From contig JAJDBK010000047.1 in NCBI GenBank assembly GCA_029261405.1, positions 19,221 to 83,220 of the forward strand: 64,000 nt of DNA. Reading direction: 5' to 3'. Below are positions 34,004 through 43,775 of the stretch, in pieces (position 1 is the first letter of the stretch; every line of letters begins with the position of its first letter). The DNA comes from Nitrospinaceae bacterium. Its GTDB lineage: Bacteria; Nitrospinota_A; UBA7883; JAJDBK01. A program made the translations under genes and the position numbers. Below the pieces are notes generated by a model. It made no database searches. It was not told the DNA's origin and saw only the letters and a program-made list of their open reading frames with translations.

Positions 34004-35434
34004 ATGACTGATGACGCTTATACCGGCTGGATCGACCGGGAGATGGTGGCCTATTATATGGCGCCTGTGGTGGGTGAGTTATTCAACCGCCAGGGAATCG
34101 AGATAAAGGTGTTCGGGAAATCGTTGATAAACGAAACGCCCCTCTCCGTTCTGAAGATCATTGAGCGGGGAAACCTGATAAGTGGCGAGACTCTGGAAAT
34201 CCAGGTTTATAAGGATTTGCTCGATGCTGTTAGCGGCATGGGCCTTGCCTTAAGCAAGATCGACCTGGGTAAGCTGGTTCTCCGTTACAGCCACGAAAAA
34301 GAGAAATTTCCATCCGCCAAACAGTTTATCAGGTCGGAGTTGCCCGATATTTTCTTTAATACCGACGCCGGGCCGGAGAGACCCAAAGACGTGGTGTTGT
34401 ACGGTTTTGGGCGGATAGGTCGTGTCCTGATGCGTCTTCTGGTCCAGACCACAGGCGCAGGACGGTTCTTCAGAATCAGGGCTGTGGTGGTTCGCGGTGA
34501 AGGTGGAGCGAAAGATCTGGTCAAACGGGCTGAGTTGTTGAGACACGACTCGATCCATGGCACGTTTGAAGGCATAATCCGCGAAGACCCGGAAAACTCG
34601 GAACTGATCGTAAACGGCGCCCGGATAAAATTTATCTTTGCAAACAACCTTGATGAGCTTGATTACGCCTCATACGGATACGAAAACGTTGTAGTGGTCG
34701 ACAACACCGGCAGGTGGCGTGACCGGGAGGGGTTATCACAACACCTTAGCGGGGTTGTGAGAAAAGTGATCCTGACAGCTCCCGGCAAGGGGGATATTCC
34801 GAATATCGTTTACGGTTTGAACCATGAGGGAAACTGCAAGGACAGCGTTATATCGTGCGCAAGTTGCACCACCAACGCTGTCTCACCCGTGCTGAAAGTC
34901 TTGAGTGACGAGTATGGCGTGGAGTCGGGCCATATAGAGACGATCCACTCCTTTACCAACGATCAGAACCTGCTCGATAACTTTCACAACGCCGACAGGA
35001 GGGGACGGGCCGCTCCCATGAACATGGTGATTACCACCACCGGCGCCGCCTCTGCGGTAGCCAAAGTGCTTCCTGAGTATGCGGGAAAGCTGACCGGCAA
35101 CTCGGTACGGGTGCCGACTCCCAACGTCTCGCTGGCGATTCTGAATCTTGCGTTTTCACAACCGGTCGGCCTTGCGGAACTTAACGAGTTCCTCCGAAAA
35201 TCGGCGGTCCACTCGAAATTGCAGAAACAGATCGACTATACGATCTATCCTGTAGTAAGCGCCGACCTGGGGAAATCGGTCTATTCTGGGATCGTAGACA
35301 GTCTGGCGACGATCGTCCGGGAGAACCACGCCGTTATCTATGTTTGGTACGACAACGAGTTCGGGTACAGCCATCAGGTCAAACGACTTATCAAGTATGT
35401 TTGTGGCGATACGGTCCCGGAATACAACGGATAA
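34004..35434 (+). CDS. gap: Glyceraldehyde-3-phosphate dehydrogenase, long form
   Basis: Glycolytic/gluconeogenic enzyme interconverting glyceraldehyde 3-phosphate and 1,3-bisphosphoglycerate. At 476 residues it exceeds the common 330-residue form by an N-terminal helical domain of about 125 residues. The Rossmann part starts near 127 (VVLYGFGRIGRVLMRLL), the catalytic Cys is C288 in SCASCTTNAVSP, and NRRGRAAPMNMVITTTGAA and WYDNEFGYSHQV follow in the usual order. The common second Cys (CTTNC) is Ala here. Long GAPDHs of this type occur in Vibrio and Bacteroidetes, among others. It lies 19 bp after the lipoprotein gene but is probably a functional unit of its own. Confidence 0.95.
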   Translation: MTDDAYTGWIDREMVAYYMAPVVGELFNRQGIEIKVFGKSLINETPLSVLKIIERGNLISGETLEIQVYKDLLDAVSGMGLALSKIDLGKLVLRYSHEKEKFPSAKQFIRSELPDIFFNTDAGPERPKDVVLYGFGRIGRVLMRLLVQTTGAGRFFRIRAVVVRGEGGAKDLVKRAELLRHDSIHGTFEGIIREDPENSELIVNGARIKFIFANNLDELDYASYGYENVVVVDNTGRWRDREGLSQHLSGVVRKVILTAPGKGDIPNIVYGLNHEGNCKDSVISCASCTTNAVSPVLKVLSDEYGVESGHIETIHSFTNDQNLLDNFHNADRRGRAAPMNMVITTTGAASAVAKVLPEYAGKLTGNSVRVPTPNVSLAILNLAFSQPVGLAELNEFLRKSAVHSKLQKQIDYTIYPVVSADLGKSVYSGIVDSLATIVRENHAVIYVWYDNEFGYSHQVKRLIKYVCGDTVPEYNG

Positions 35435-35460
35435 AAATTTAGTGGTAGACTGTGAGGGTT

Positions 35461-35712
35461 ATGGAAAAAAAAGAAGAAGTCCCGTTTGAAAAGGCCCTCA
35501 AAAGGCTCGAGACCATAGTGGACAAGCTCGAACAGGGTGACCTGGAACTTGAGAAAGCTATCGCGCTTTTCGAGGAGGGGAACGGCATGGCGAAGGTTTG
35601 CCGGGAGAAACTCGACCTTGCGGAAAAGAAGATAGAGAAACTGGTAAAAGACCGGGATGGAGCGCCCGCCACGGAACCGATGGACGACCCGACCGGGGAC
35701 GCTCCGTTTTAG
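35461..35712 (+). CDS. xseB: Exodeoxyribonuclease VII small subunit
   Basis: An 83-residue protein with the XseB signature: FEKALKRLETIVDKLEQGDL, LEKAIALFEEGN and CREKLDLAEKKIEKLV, two helices that wrap the XseA large subunit. XseA-XseB degrades single-stranded DNA in both directions. XseA is not in the window. ATG 35461 is chosen over GTG 35452 because the family normally starts a few residues before the PFEKALK motif. The stop abuts the ispA start (TAG then ATG), the usual xseB-ispA order. Confidence 0.95.
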   Translation: MEKKEEVPFEKALKRLETIVDKLEQGDLELEKAIALFEEGNGMAKVCREKLDLAEKKIEKLVKDRDGAPATEPMDDPTGDAPF

Positions 35713-36606
35713 ATGCCGCTTAATAGCTACTTTGCGGAAATATCAGAAGATGTCGAGAAACGACTCGATATCCTGACACCGCCAGCGGACCTCTACCCCC
35801 CAAGCATCCATCAGGCGATGCGATACTCCCTTTTTGCGGGTGGTAAAAGGTTGCGACCTGTCCTGGCGGTAACCGCCTGTGAGATGTTTGGCGCCAGCCG
35901 TGAGACCGCTCTTCCGTTTGGCGTGGCCCTGGAGATGATCCATACCTATACTCTGATTCATGACGACCTGCCAGCTCTCGACGATGACGATCTTAGACGT
36001 GGGAAACCTGCAAGCCATATAAAATTCGGCGAATCGACCGCCATACTTGCAGGGGACGCGCTCCTTACCCTCTCGTTCAAACTTTTAAGTGACACCAGGC
36101 TCTTCCCGGAAGTTTCCGCAGAGACCCTGCTAAAAGTGTCGGCCATGACAGCGGAGGCTATCGGGTCTACCGGAACCATTGGCGGACAGGTGGTGGACCT
36201 AGATATGGAGGGGGCGGAGCCTGATATGGCCGCCCTCGAATATATACATACCCATAAAACCGGCAAACTGATAGTCGCCGCCGTTAAAGGGGGCGCCCTT
36301 CTGGGGGGCGCCGACGAACCTGCGGTGAAAGCGATAACCACCTACGGCAGGAATATCGGTCTGGCGTTTCAGGTGACCGATGACATTCTCGATGTAGAAG
36401 GGGATGCGAAACTTCTGGGCAAGAACCCCGGCGCCGATCAGGCCAGCGGAAAACTTACCTACCCTGCGCTCCTTGGAATGGACGAGTCGAAACAGTTCGC
36501 CGGAAGGCTGGTGGCCAACGCCATCGATTCGCTGAGTAGTTTCCCGGACGAGAGATCAAAACATCTGAAAAGTCTCGCCGAATATATTGCAAAACGAACC
36601 CACTAA
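35713..36606 (+). CDS. ispA: Polyprenyl synthetase (farnesyl/geranylgeranyl diphosphate synthase)
   Basis: A 297-residue all-helical enzyme that condenses isopentenyl diphosphate with allylic diphosphates. The first Asp-rich motif is DDLPALDDDDLRRG (about 81-94), the upstream GKRLRP motif (about 42-47) binds diphosphate, and the second Asp-rich motif is FQVTDDILDVEGD (about 220-232). The sequence GSTGTIGGQVVDLDME and context after xseB support IspA; the product chain length (C15 or C20) is not decided by what I see. The start ATG directly follows the xseB stop. Confidence 0.95.
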   Translation: MPLNSYFAEISEDVEKRLDILTPPADLYPPSIHQAMRYSLFAGGKRLRPVLAVTACEMFGASRETALPFGVALEMIHTYTLIHDDLPALDDDDLRRGKPASHIKFGESTAILAGDALLTLSFKLLSDTRLFPEVSAETLLKVSAMTAEAIGSTGTIGGQVVDLDMEGAEPDMAALEYIHTHKTGKLIVAAVKGGALLGGADEPAVKAITTYGRNIGLAFQVTDDILDVEGDAKLLGKNPGADQASGKLTYPALLGMDESKQFAGRLVANAIDSLSSFPDERSKHLKSLAEYIAKRTH

Positions 36607-36618
36607 CCCGTTTATTTC

Positions 36619-37185
36619 ATGAGTGGCCTCTTTTCAATAACCAGAAATATAATTCTTCTGGGCGCCATTGCTGTGACGATCTATTTTGTCGTCACGCCAT
36701 CCCACGACCACAATAAAGAGAAGGGGGCGATTCCGACAGATGATCGCCATTACGACAAAGCGCCCGACTTTTCCCTGACCACCATGAATGGGGAGGAGGT
36801 GTCGCTCGAAAGTTATCGTGGAGGGTGGTTATTACTCAATTTCTGGGCGACCTGGTGCAAGCCGTGTCTCTACGAGATGCCCTCCCTGCAACGTCTGAAG
36901 GAGAAGATGGCCGGAAAAAGCTTCACGATTCTGGCGGTCCATTCGGGTAGTGAGACGCTGGGAAACATCGCCCGTTATTTCACAGCCGAAGGACTAGACT
37001 TCAGCGTGGCTATCGACGGCAGGGAGGATGTATCACGAGCCTACGGTGTCACCTCATTGCCGACTACCTTTCTTATAAACCATAAAGGTGAAGTAGTCGG
37101 CAGAGCCGAAGGCATGAGGGAGTGGGACGGCGCCGAGATGTCCGACTATTTTTCAGGGGCTGTCAATTCGACAGGTTCAGATTAG
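36619..37185 (+). CDS. TlpA/ResA-type membrane-tethered thioredoxin-fold protein
   Basis: A 188-residue protein with an N-terminal membrane helix (about 7-26) and a periplasmic thioredoxin domain (about 45-185). The redox motif is WATWCKPCLYEMPSL (CKPC), preceded by the typical APDFSLTTMNGEEVSL and followed by GVTSLPTTFLINHKGEVV with the cis-Pro. Such proteins keep cytochrome c haem-site cysteines reduced, or carry out other thiol exchanges. It lies 12 bp after ispA, and its 3' end overlaps the converging purM gene by 9 bp. Confidence 0.92.
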   Translation: MSGLFSITRNIILLGAIAVTIYFVVTPSHDHNKEKGAIPTDDRHYDKAPDFSLTTMNGEEVSLESYRGGWLLLNFWATWCKPCLYEMPSLQRLKEKMAGKSFTILAVHSGSETLGNIARYFTAEGLDFSVAIDGREDVSRAYGVTSLPTTFLINHKGEVVGRAEGMREWDGAEMSDYFSGAVNSTGSD

Positions 37186-38217
37186 CCGCGTCTTTCCCCT
37201 CCCTTCAACGATCTCACCCAAGGTATAGACTTTCTCTCCTTTTTCCCGCAAAGCTTCTGCGAACAGGTCTGAGCCTTCGTTTCCGATCACCACGATCATG
37301 CCGATTCCCATGTTCAACGAGCGGAACATATCTTCATCGGGAACCGACCCCCCTTTTTGTATCATTGCAAAGAGGGGAGGAACCCGCCACGCCGATTTAT
37401 TTATAAGCGCATCGACATTTTTCGGGAGGATTCTTGGTGGATTATCGATCAATCCTCCTCCGGTGATATGCGCCAGCCCTTTCACCCGATACTTTTGCAA
37501 AAGGGGCCAGATGGTTTTGGAGTAGTCGCGATGGGGTACCAGCAGAGCCTCCCCAACGGTAGCGCCCAGTTCTTCCACATATGTATCGACCGAGTGGCCG
37601 AATATATCGAAAAACACTTTCCGCGCCAGAGTATAACCGTTAGTGTGCAGACCGTCCGATTCGATTCCCAAGACAACATCACCCACTGAAATTTCCTCGC
37701 CGGTGAGGGTTTTTGATTTTTCCACCACGCCTGTTATGGTTCCGGCCAGATCAAACTCCCCCTTCACATATACACCCGGCAACTCGGCGGTCTCCCCCCC
37801 CACCAGAGCGACTCCGTTCTCTTTGCACGCTATTGCCATGCCGCCAACCAGATCTTCTATCTGATCGGGGCGGAGCGATTCGACAGCGATATAGTCGAGG
37901 AATGTCAGCGGTTTGGCGCCTTGACACAAGATATCGTTACAGGAGTGGTTCACGATATCCATGCCGACGGTGTCGAATTTCCCCGCCATGACCGCCACCA
38001 TCAGCTTGGTCCCTACCCCGTCCACGCTCTGGACCAAAACCGGCTCTTTATACTCTTTTACGACAGAAGAGAGGTCGAACAGGGAACCGAAACTTCCAAG
38101 CCCGGTCAGCACCTGAGGCCCGTGAGTCGATTTTGCCTTCAGCTTGATTCTTTCGAGCGATTCAAGTCCAGCGTCGATATCCACTCCAGCGCTCTTATAG
38201 GTAACCTGCTTTTCCAT
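37177..38217 (-). CDS. purM: Phosphoribosylformylglycinamidine cyclo-ligase
   Basis: Fifth step of purine synthesis, ATP-dependent ring closure to aminoimidazole ribonucleotide. The protein has 346 residues, the usual length. Signatures are the opening TYKSAGVDIDAG, LVQSVDGVGTKLMVA, CNDILCQGAKPLTFLDYIA, ALVGGETAELPGVY, LGIESDGLHTNGYTLAR and HITGGGLIDNPPRILP. ATG 38217 is divergent from the NtrC-family gene, with 52 bp between starts. Confidence 0.98.
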   Translation of the reverse strand: MEKQVTYKSAGVDIDAGLESLERIKLKAKSTHGPQVLTGLGSFGSLFDLSSVVKEYKEPVLVQSVDGVGTKLMVAVMAGKFDTVGMDIVNHSCNDILCQGAKPLTFLDYIAVESLRPDQIEDLVGGMAIACKENGVALVGGETAELPGVYVKGEFDLAGTITGVVEKSKTLTGEEISVGDVVLGIESDGLHTNGYTLARKVFFDIFGHSVDTYVEELGATVGEALLVPHRDYSKTIWPLLQKYRVKGLAHITGGGLIDNPPRILPKNVDALINKSAWRVPPLFAMIQKGGSVPDEDMFRSLNMGIGMIVVIGNEGSDLFAEALREKGEKVYTLGEIVEGRGKTRLI

Positions 38218-38269
38218 GTTAATCTTTATAAACCTTTATTCGGACGACAATAATAGTTACTCTTTTCTC

Positions 38270-39706
38270 ATGAGCGATTATAACAAAGAGCGTGTGCTGG
38301 TGGTTGATGACGAACCTGGTATGCGGTTTGTCCTGTCTAAAAGTTTTGAGAAGAACGGTTATAAGGTTGACGCCGCCAGCAATATTGGCGAGGCGGGCGA
38401 GTACCTGAACGAATATTCGTACAGTTCGGCGTTTGTAGACATAATATTGCCCGATGGCTCCGGCCTGGAACTTCTTGACCGACTGAAAAGACGCCCCCGC
38501 GCTCCGTCTGTTGTGATAATGACTGCTGAGGCTACCATGCAAAACGCTATCGAAGCGATGAAACGGGGCGCTTTTGATTATCTTACAAAACCGTTCGACC
38601 TCGACGACGCTGTGCGCCTTGCCGGGAAAATCGCCGACTACAGGCGCACCTCCAAATCTCTCGAAGAGGAGGAGCCAGAGGAGCTGACCCCGGTAGCCAG
38701 CGGAGAACTGGTGGGCAGGTCGCCTTTGATACAGAATGTTTTCAAACTTATAGGCCGGACCGCCGGATCAGATGTTTCGATTCTCATTACCGGGCCGACC
38801 GGTTCCGGCAAGGAGTTGGTGGCGCACGCTTTCCACAAAAACTCTCATCGCTCCCACGGACCTTTTGTTACCGTCAACTGCGCCGCTATCCCGTCGGAAC
38901 TGTTGGAGTCGGAGCTTTTTGGTCATGTCAAAGGGGCGTTTACCGGGGCTGTGGAGAACCGGCGAGGGAAATTCGCCCAGGCGGACGGAGGCACGCTCCT
39001 GCTCGACGAAGTGGGGGAGACATCCCTGCCTCTGCAGGCGAAGATGTTACGCGCCTTGCAGGAGAAGGTTGTCTACCCTGTGGGAGCCACGAAATCTGTC
39101 AGGGCCAATGCGCGGGTCATTGCCGCCACCAACCGAAACCTGACCGTAGAGATCGCGTCGGGTCGATTCCGGGAAGACCTGTTTCACAGGCTTAATGTGA
39201 CCACCGTAAAACTTCCTCCCCTTGACAATAGAAGAGAGGATATCCCCGCTCTGGCAAAACATTTCCTCGGCGCCGTAGCAAAATCGCTCGGTGAACCGAC
39301 AAAAAGTCTGACACGAGAGGCGGTAGATCTGTTAATCGAACACTCGTGGCCCGGAAACGTCAGGGAGCTTGAAAACTCCATACGCAGGGCGGTCCTTATG
39401 GCTCCCGGAATGGCGGTCACACCAGACGAGTTCCCGGAAGAGATTACTGGGGTTGTGGAGAGGGAGCCTGCGGTAACAAACCTGAAATCGGCGCTAAAAA
39501 GGGTGGTGGAGGCTAGTTCGGAGGGAAATATCCATGCCGATGTCATGAAAGCCGTGGAAAAAGCGCTCTACGGGGAGGCGCTGAAAAAGTGTGGATGGAA
39601 TCAGGCCAAGGCGGCCCGCTATCTCGGGGTCAACCGAAATACCATGATGAAAAAAACGACAGAACTTAACCTGAGAAATACCGGGATAATAAGCGATGAA
39701 TCGTAA
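38270..39706 (+). CDS. NtrC-family sigma-54-dependent response regulator
   Basis: Transcription activator of 478 residues from ATG 38270 (MSDYNKERVLVVDDE). The receiver has phospho-acceptor D57 in AFVDIILPDGSG. The AAA+ domain (about 150-390) has Walker A GPTGSGKE, the sigma-54 contact loop GAFTGA, Walker B GGTLLLDEVGE and the Arg-rich FREDLFHRLNV. A C-terminal Fis-type helix-turn-helix (about 440-475, WNQAKAARYLGVNRNTMMKK) binds DNA. Layout and Fis region match NtrC (GlnG). The next gene is glnE, overlapping by 11 bp, which favours a nitrogen role; no glnL/ntrB kinase or glnA is in the window. Confidence 0.92.
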   Translation: MSDYNKERVLVVDDEPGMRFVLSKSFEKNGYKVDAASNIGEAGEYLNEYSYSSAFVDIILPDGSGLELLDRLKRRPRAPSVVIMTAEATMQNAIEAMKRGAFDYLTKPFDLDDAVRLAGKIADYRRTSKSLEEEEPEELTPVASGELVGRSPLIQNVFKLIGRTAGSDVSILITGPTGSGKELVAHAFHKNSHRSHGPFVTVNCAAIPSELLESELFGHVKGAFTGAVENRRGKFAQADGGTLLLDEVGETSLPLQAKMLRALQEKVVYPVGATKSVRANARVIAATNRNLTVEIASGRFREDLFHRLNVTTVKLPPLDNRREDIPALAKHFLGAVAKSLGEPTKSLTREAVDLLIEHSWPGNVRELENSIRRAVLMAPGMAVTPDEFPEEITGVVEREPAVTNLKSALKRVVEASSEGNIHADVMKAVEKALYGEALKKCGWNQAKAARYLGVNRNTMMKKTTELNLRNTGIISDES

Positions 39707-42599
39707 AACTATAGCCGACGAGACCGCCGACCCCGAATCCGCCCTCGGTTTTCTCGAAGACGCCTCCCGGATTCGCCCTGAATTACTTTCTATAGATGAG
39801 AACGCCCGCCCGCTTGCCCATCTTTTTGCGGGGAGCGGGTTTTTGGGGAACTGGCTTATCCGCAGACCGGAGGATATCGACTGGCTCTTTGAAGACGAAA
39901 AACTGTCCCGCCGGAGATCGGTAGAGGAGATGGTCGGTCATATAGATAAGATACACGCCTCCCTCCCTGACGACCCTGTAAAGGCGCTCCGGGTTTTTAA
40001 ACATAAGGAGCTTGCGCGGATAGCGATAAGGGAACTTGCTGGTAGCGCCGAACTTGTCGAAACCCTTCTCGAATGGTCGAACGTTGCGGATATCGCCATA
40101 GACTCCGCAATCAGGGTCACAGAGAAAAAATCGCGCGAAAAATATGGAGTTCCAATCTATACGGAGAAAGAGACCGACGAAAAAAAGGAGGGTTACCTAA
40201 GCGCCATAGCCATGGGAAAATTAGGTGGCGGCGAGCTTAACATCTCCTCTGATGTCGATCTGATATTCGTTCATTCATCCGACAACGGAACCACGGAGGG
40301 GGGTACCGGCCCCGGTTTGTCGTTACACGAATTTTTCGTCCGGACCGCGCGCGAGTCGGCGAAACTTCTAAACGAAGTCACACAGGACGGTTTTGTGTTT
40401 CGTGTCGATCTTGACTTGAGACCTGAAGGGCGGTCTGGCGAGGTTACAAACTCCATCGGGGCCATGGAGATCTATTACGAATCGTGGGGGAGAGTGTGGG
40501 AACGGCAGGCTCTCATCAAAGGGCGACACAGCGGCGGATCAGCGGAAGTTACCGAAGAGATTCTGGAAAGGCTGACACCCTTCGTATTCAGGAAATATCT
40601 CGATCAGCGGGCCATCGAACAGATTGCCGATATGAAGAGCAAAATCGATGTTTCGCTTGCAACCGGCAAGAGAGCCAAAAAATCAAAACAGAATATAAAG
40701 CTGGGCCGGGGAGGCATCAGGGAGATAGAGTTTGTAGTGCAGACCCTGCAACTTCTCTACGGCGCCCGATATCCGGAATTAAAAGTCCGTAGCACCATGC
40801 AGGCTCTTGACGCCGCCGTCTCGTTGGGACTGCTCTCACAGCCGCATCATAACGATCTCCAGGAAGCGTATCAGCTTTTCAGAAAAATAGAGAACAGGGT
40901 GCAGTACCATCAGCTCCTCCAGACTCACTCCATCCCGGAGCCGGGTCATATGCTCAATGTCCTGGCAAGACAGCTCGGTGTTACAGGTGATGATCCGGGG
41001 GGTGAGCTGACCGAAAAAACAGAAAAAACCCGCGAACGTGTCCGATCAATCTTCGATCTCTTTTTCGCCCATGATAAGGAGGGGAAGAGCGATTCGTTTC
41101 CAGTCTCCCTTGACGACAGGGAGGCGACCGCTCATTGGCTTGACTCGCTAAGTTTCGATACTCCCGGCAAATCTGCGGAGATCCTCGATGTCCTGCGTAA
41201 CGGCAGACCATATAAACGACCGTCGGAGCGAAGCGAAGCGCAGTTTGATTCGTTCGGTCCGGAACTTATCGACTGCGCCACAAAAACCTCCTGGCCAGAT
41301 CAGGTGTTAGTGGGGTTCGAGCGGTTTGTCAAAGCCAGAGGGGACCGGGAATCCCTCTACGACCTTCTGGACAAAAACAGGGCCCTGCTAAAACTTCTGT
41401 CTGCGATCTTTTCAAACTCCGACTACCTGACATCCATCCTGGTGCGTCAACCCGACCTTTTTGACCGGCTGGTGGCGTCAGAGCCTGTGGGGAAACCGCC
41501 CGACAAGAAGGAGTATAAACGGCGATTCCTGGAAGTTCTTTCCGCAGAACAGCCTGCGCTAAAATCGATGGCGAACCTGAACGTAATTAAAACCTCAGAA
41601 TCACTTCGCCTCGGATTGAGGAGGATACTCAACTTTTCCGACCGGTTTGAGGTAATGGAGGGTCTGACGTTTCTCGCGGACGAATATGTCAAGGCGCTGG
41701 CGGTTATCGCCAGCAGGGAGGTAGAAAAGACCACCGACATAATCGAGGATGCGAAATGGACAATTCTTTCCGGTGGTAAACTTGGCAGACGGGAGATGAA
41801 CTACGGCTCCGACATAGACATGATTGTGGTATACGAAGGTGGGGGAGAAGCCCGGGATTTCGCCACCAGACTGATTCAGAACATCATACGTCTCTCCAAG
41901 GCAATCACACCATACGGCGCCGGTTACGATATCGACCTGAGCCTGCGACCTGACGGAGATAAAGGCCCGCTCGTGCCATCCCTTTCAGCTATCAGCGAAT
42001 ATTACAAAACAAGAGGACAAGCGTGGGAACGGCTCGCTCTTGCGGGAGTACGGCCCATAACCGGGGATGAAGAGTTTTCCGCTGAGGTTATGGAGACAGT
42101 TCGCCGGTTCATACAGTCCCCCCCCCTTACTGAAAGCCAGGTTAAAAAGATCGCCTTCATACGAGACAGAATAATAAGTGAGAAGACAAGGCCGGGTCTA
42201 ATAAATATAAAGCTGGGCAGGGGCGGATTGATAGAAATTGAGTTTATCTGCCAGATTTTACGGATGGAGAACCATCAGGATGAATACCGGGGATGGGACG
42301 GTGGGCCTTTCACCACAACTGTTCTTGCCAGGGCGACAGAGAAGGGTTGGCTCGAAAAAGAGGAGGGCGAAACTCTAAAAGACGCTTACGGACTGTTCCG
42401 CTCCATCGAAGACGCTCTGAGAATGGACATGCAAAGATCGGTAAACGTTACGCCGAAAAAGGGGCCGGAGCTATCCCGGCTGGCAAGACGTATCGCTCTA
42501 CCCGGAATCGGGCCGGAGCTTTTTACTGCAAAGCTTAAAGACACCATGAAATCTGTCAACGCAATTTATACCCGGTTCATGGCCGAAAGAAGCGGTTAG
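39696..42599 (+). CDS. glnE: Bifunctional glutamine synthetase adenylyltransferase/deadenylase
   Basis: A 967-residue enzyme that adenylylates and de-adenylylates glutamine synthetase in response to PII status. Two nucleotidyltransferase domains are visible. The N-terminal one (about 90-330) has AMGKLGGGELNISSDVDLIF and ELRPEGRSGEV-type strings. The C-terminal one (about 640-850) has GGKLGRREMNYGSDIDMIVV and LRPDGDKGPLVPS. Each is followed by a helical KLGRGGIREIEF/KLGRGGLIEIEF motif. Both sites keep the DxD metal ligands. ATG 39696 overlaps the NtrC-type gene by 11 bp. A run of nine C occurs at 42118-42126 in the coding sequence. Confidence 0.97.
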   Translation: MNRKTIADETADPESALGFLEDASRIRPELLSIDENARPLAHLFAGSGFLGNWLIRRPEDIDWLFEDEKLSRRRSVEEMVGHIDKIHASLPDDPVKALRVFKHKELARIAIRELAGSAELVETLLEWSNVADIAIDSAIRVTEKKSREKYGVPIYTEKETDEKKEGYLSAIAMGKLGGGELNISSDVDLIFVHSSDNGTTEGGTGPGLSLHEFFVRTARESAKLLNEVTQDGFVFRVDLDLRPEGRSGEVTNSIGAMEIYYESWGRVWERQALIKGRHSGGSAEVTEEILERLTPFVFRKYLDQRAIEQIADMKSKIDVSLATGKRAKKSKQNIKLGRGGIREIEFVVQTLQLLYGARYPELKVRSTMQALDAAVSLGLLSQPHHNDLQEAYQLFRKIENRVQYHQLLQTHSIPEPGHMLNVLARQLGVTGDDPGGELTEKTEKTRERVRSIFDLFFAHDKEGKSDSFPVSLDDREATAHWLDSLSFDTPGKSAEILDVLRNGRPYKRPSERSEAQFDSFGPELIDCATKTSWPDQVLVGFERFVKARGDRESLYDLLDKNRALLKLLSAIFSNSDYLTSILVRQPDLFDRLVASEPVGKPPDKKEYKRRFLEVLSAEQPALKSMANLNVIKTSESLRLGLRRILNFSDRFEVMEGLTFLADEYVKALAVIASREVEKTTDIIEDAKWTILSGGKLGRREMNYGSDIDMIVVYEGGGEARDFATRLIQNIIRLSKAITPYGAGYDIDLSLRPDGDKGPLVPSLSAISEYYKTRGQAWERLALAGVRPITGDEEFSAEVMETVRRFIQSPPLTESQVKKIAFIRDRIISEKTRPGLINIKLGRGGLIEIEFICQILRMENHQDEYRGWDGGPFTTTVLARATEKGWLEKEEGETLKDAYGLFRSIEDALRMDMQRSVNVTPKKGPELSRLARRIALPGIGPELFTAKLKDTMKSVNAIYTRFMAERSG

Positions 42600-42602
42600 G
42601 GC

Positions 42603-43721
42603 ATGGATTCTACCGACGCTGAGGAGAAAGAGCGCCTCATTGCGTTAAATTCCGTTCCTTATATTACACCCGAGACGACGCACTCCCTGCTCGATGAGTT
42701 CGGATCGGCCAGAGCCGTATTCAGGGCGAAAACTGCGAGGGTTGCGGAAACCGCCAACGTAACTCAAGGTATCGCCAACTGCATAAATGAGATGGAGCCT
42801 GCGAAGGTGGCCCAGCGGGAGCTTGATTATGCGGACCGGGTCGGGGCGTCCATAGTTACCCACGACGAGACCGCATACCCCAAACTTCTTTCAGAAACTT
42901 ATGCGCCGCCACCTGTTATCTCCATCGCTGGTGAATTACTTGCGGAGGACCGTTTCGTCCTGGCGGTGGTAGGTCCTCGACGACCGACGAGTTATGGAAA
43001 CATGCTGACAGAAAAACTTGTGACAGGATTGGTTAAAGCCGGTGTCACTATCGTTTCAGGGCTGGCGTCCGGTATCGATGGCCTTGCCCATAAAACCGCC
43101 CTGAGAGAAGGGGGCAGGACTATCGCTGTCATCGGTTGCGGGCTTAACATATATTACCCACCGCACCACCGGGAGTTGCAGAAAAGGATCGCACAAGGGA
43201 GGGACGGAGCTGTGATCAGCCAGTTTCCCTTCACCACCGAACCTTCCAAAGTCACTTTCCCGATGCGAAACCGGATTATTTCGGGTCTTTCCCTCGGTAC
43301 CCTGATAATAGAAGCGGCCCAAAAAAGCGGAGCCCTTATTACAGCCTATGCGTCTCTTAATGAAAACAGGGGAGTATTCGCCCTGCCGGGGCAGGTGAAC
43401 TCAAAGACAAGTTACGGAACCAACAGCATGATAAAAAAAGGCCACGCCAAACTTGTCCAGGATGTCGATGACATTCTGGAGGAGCTACCGGGATACGAAA
43501 AACAACGTTTAAAACAGAAACAGATTCCACTTATCCCTGAAGAGCCGCTGACCGATGAAGAAGAGCGCATTTTCAAAATCCTTGATCATAAGGAGACGCA
43601 TATCGACCGGATAACACAAGAGACTGGTTTGCCTGCCCAAATGGTATCTGCTATACTTTTGGCCCTTGAACTCAAGGAGAGAGTTAAACAGGCTCCGGGT
43701 AAGTTTTTTATCAAGGTTTAA
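42603..43721 (+). CDS. dprA: DNA-processing protein DprA
   Basis: Cytoplasmic single-strand DNA-binding protein that loads RecA during natural transformation. It has 372 residues: an N-terminal SAM-like helical region (about 1-75), the Rossmann-type DprA domain (about 95-300) with VSGLASGIDGLAHKTAL, AVIGCGLNIYYP, FPMRNRIISGLS and SGALITAYASLNENR, and a C-terminal winged helix (about 310-372, with FKILDHKETHIDRITQETG). It starts 3 bp after glnE and lies 54 bp before topA, the common dprA-topA order. A weak GCCGG/CCGGC stem lies in that gap (43735-43758). Confidence 0.96.
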   Translation: MDSTDAEEKERLIALNSVPYITPETTHSLLDEFGSARAVFRAKTARVAETANVTQGIANCINEMEPAKVAQRELDYADRVGASIVTHDETAYPKLLSETYAPPPVISIAGELLAEDRFVLAVVGPRRPTSYGNMLTEKLVTGLVKAGVTIVSGLASGIDGLAHKTALREGGRTIAVIGCGLNIYYPPHHRELQKRIAQGRDGAVISQFPFTTEPSKVTFPMRNRIISGLSLGTLIIEAAQKSGALITAYASLNENRGVFALPGQVNSKTSYGTNSMIKKGHAKLVQDVDDILEELPGYEKQRLKQKQIPLIPEEPLTDEEERIFKILDHKETHIDRITQETGLPAQMVSAILLALELKERVKQAPGKFFIKV

Positions 43722-43775
43722 ACTAAAACGCCAAGCCGGCCCTTCATGGAATACCGGCAATAAAATGTAGAAAAT

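Noticed and set aside
43735..43758. GCCGG/CCGGC stem between dprA and topA as a terminator
   Set aside because: Only five pairs, a 14-base loop and no T run; topA probably shares the transcript.
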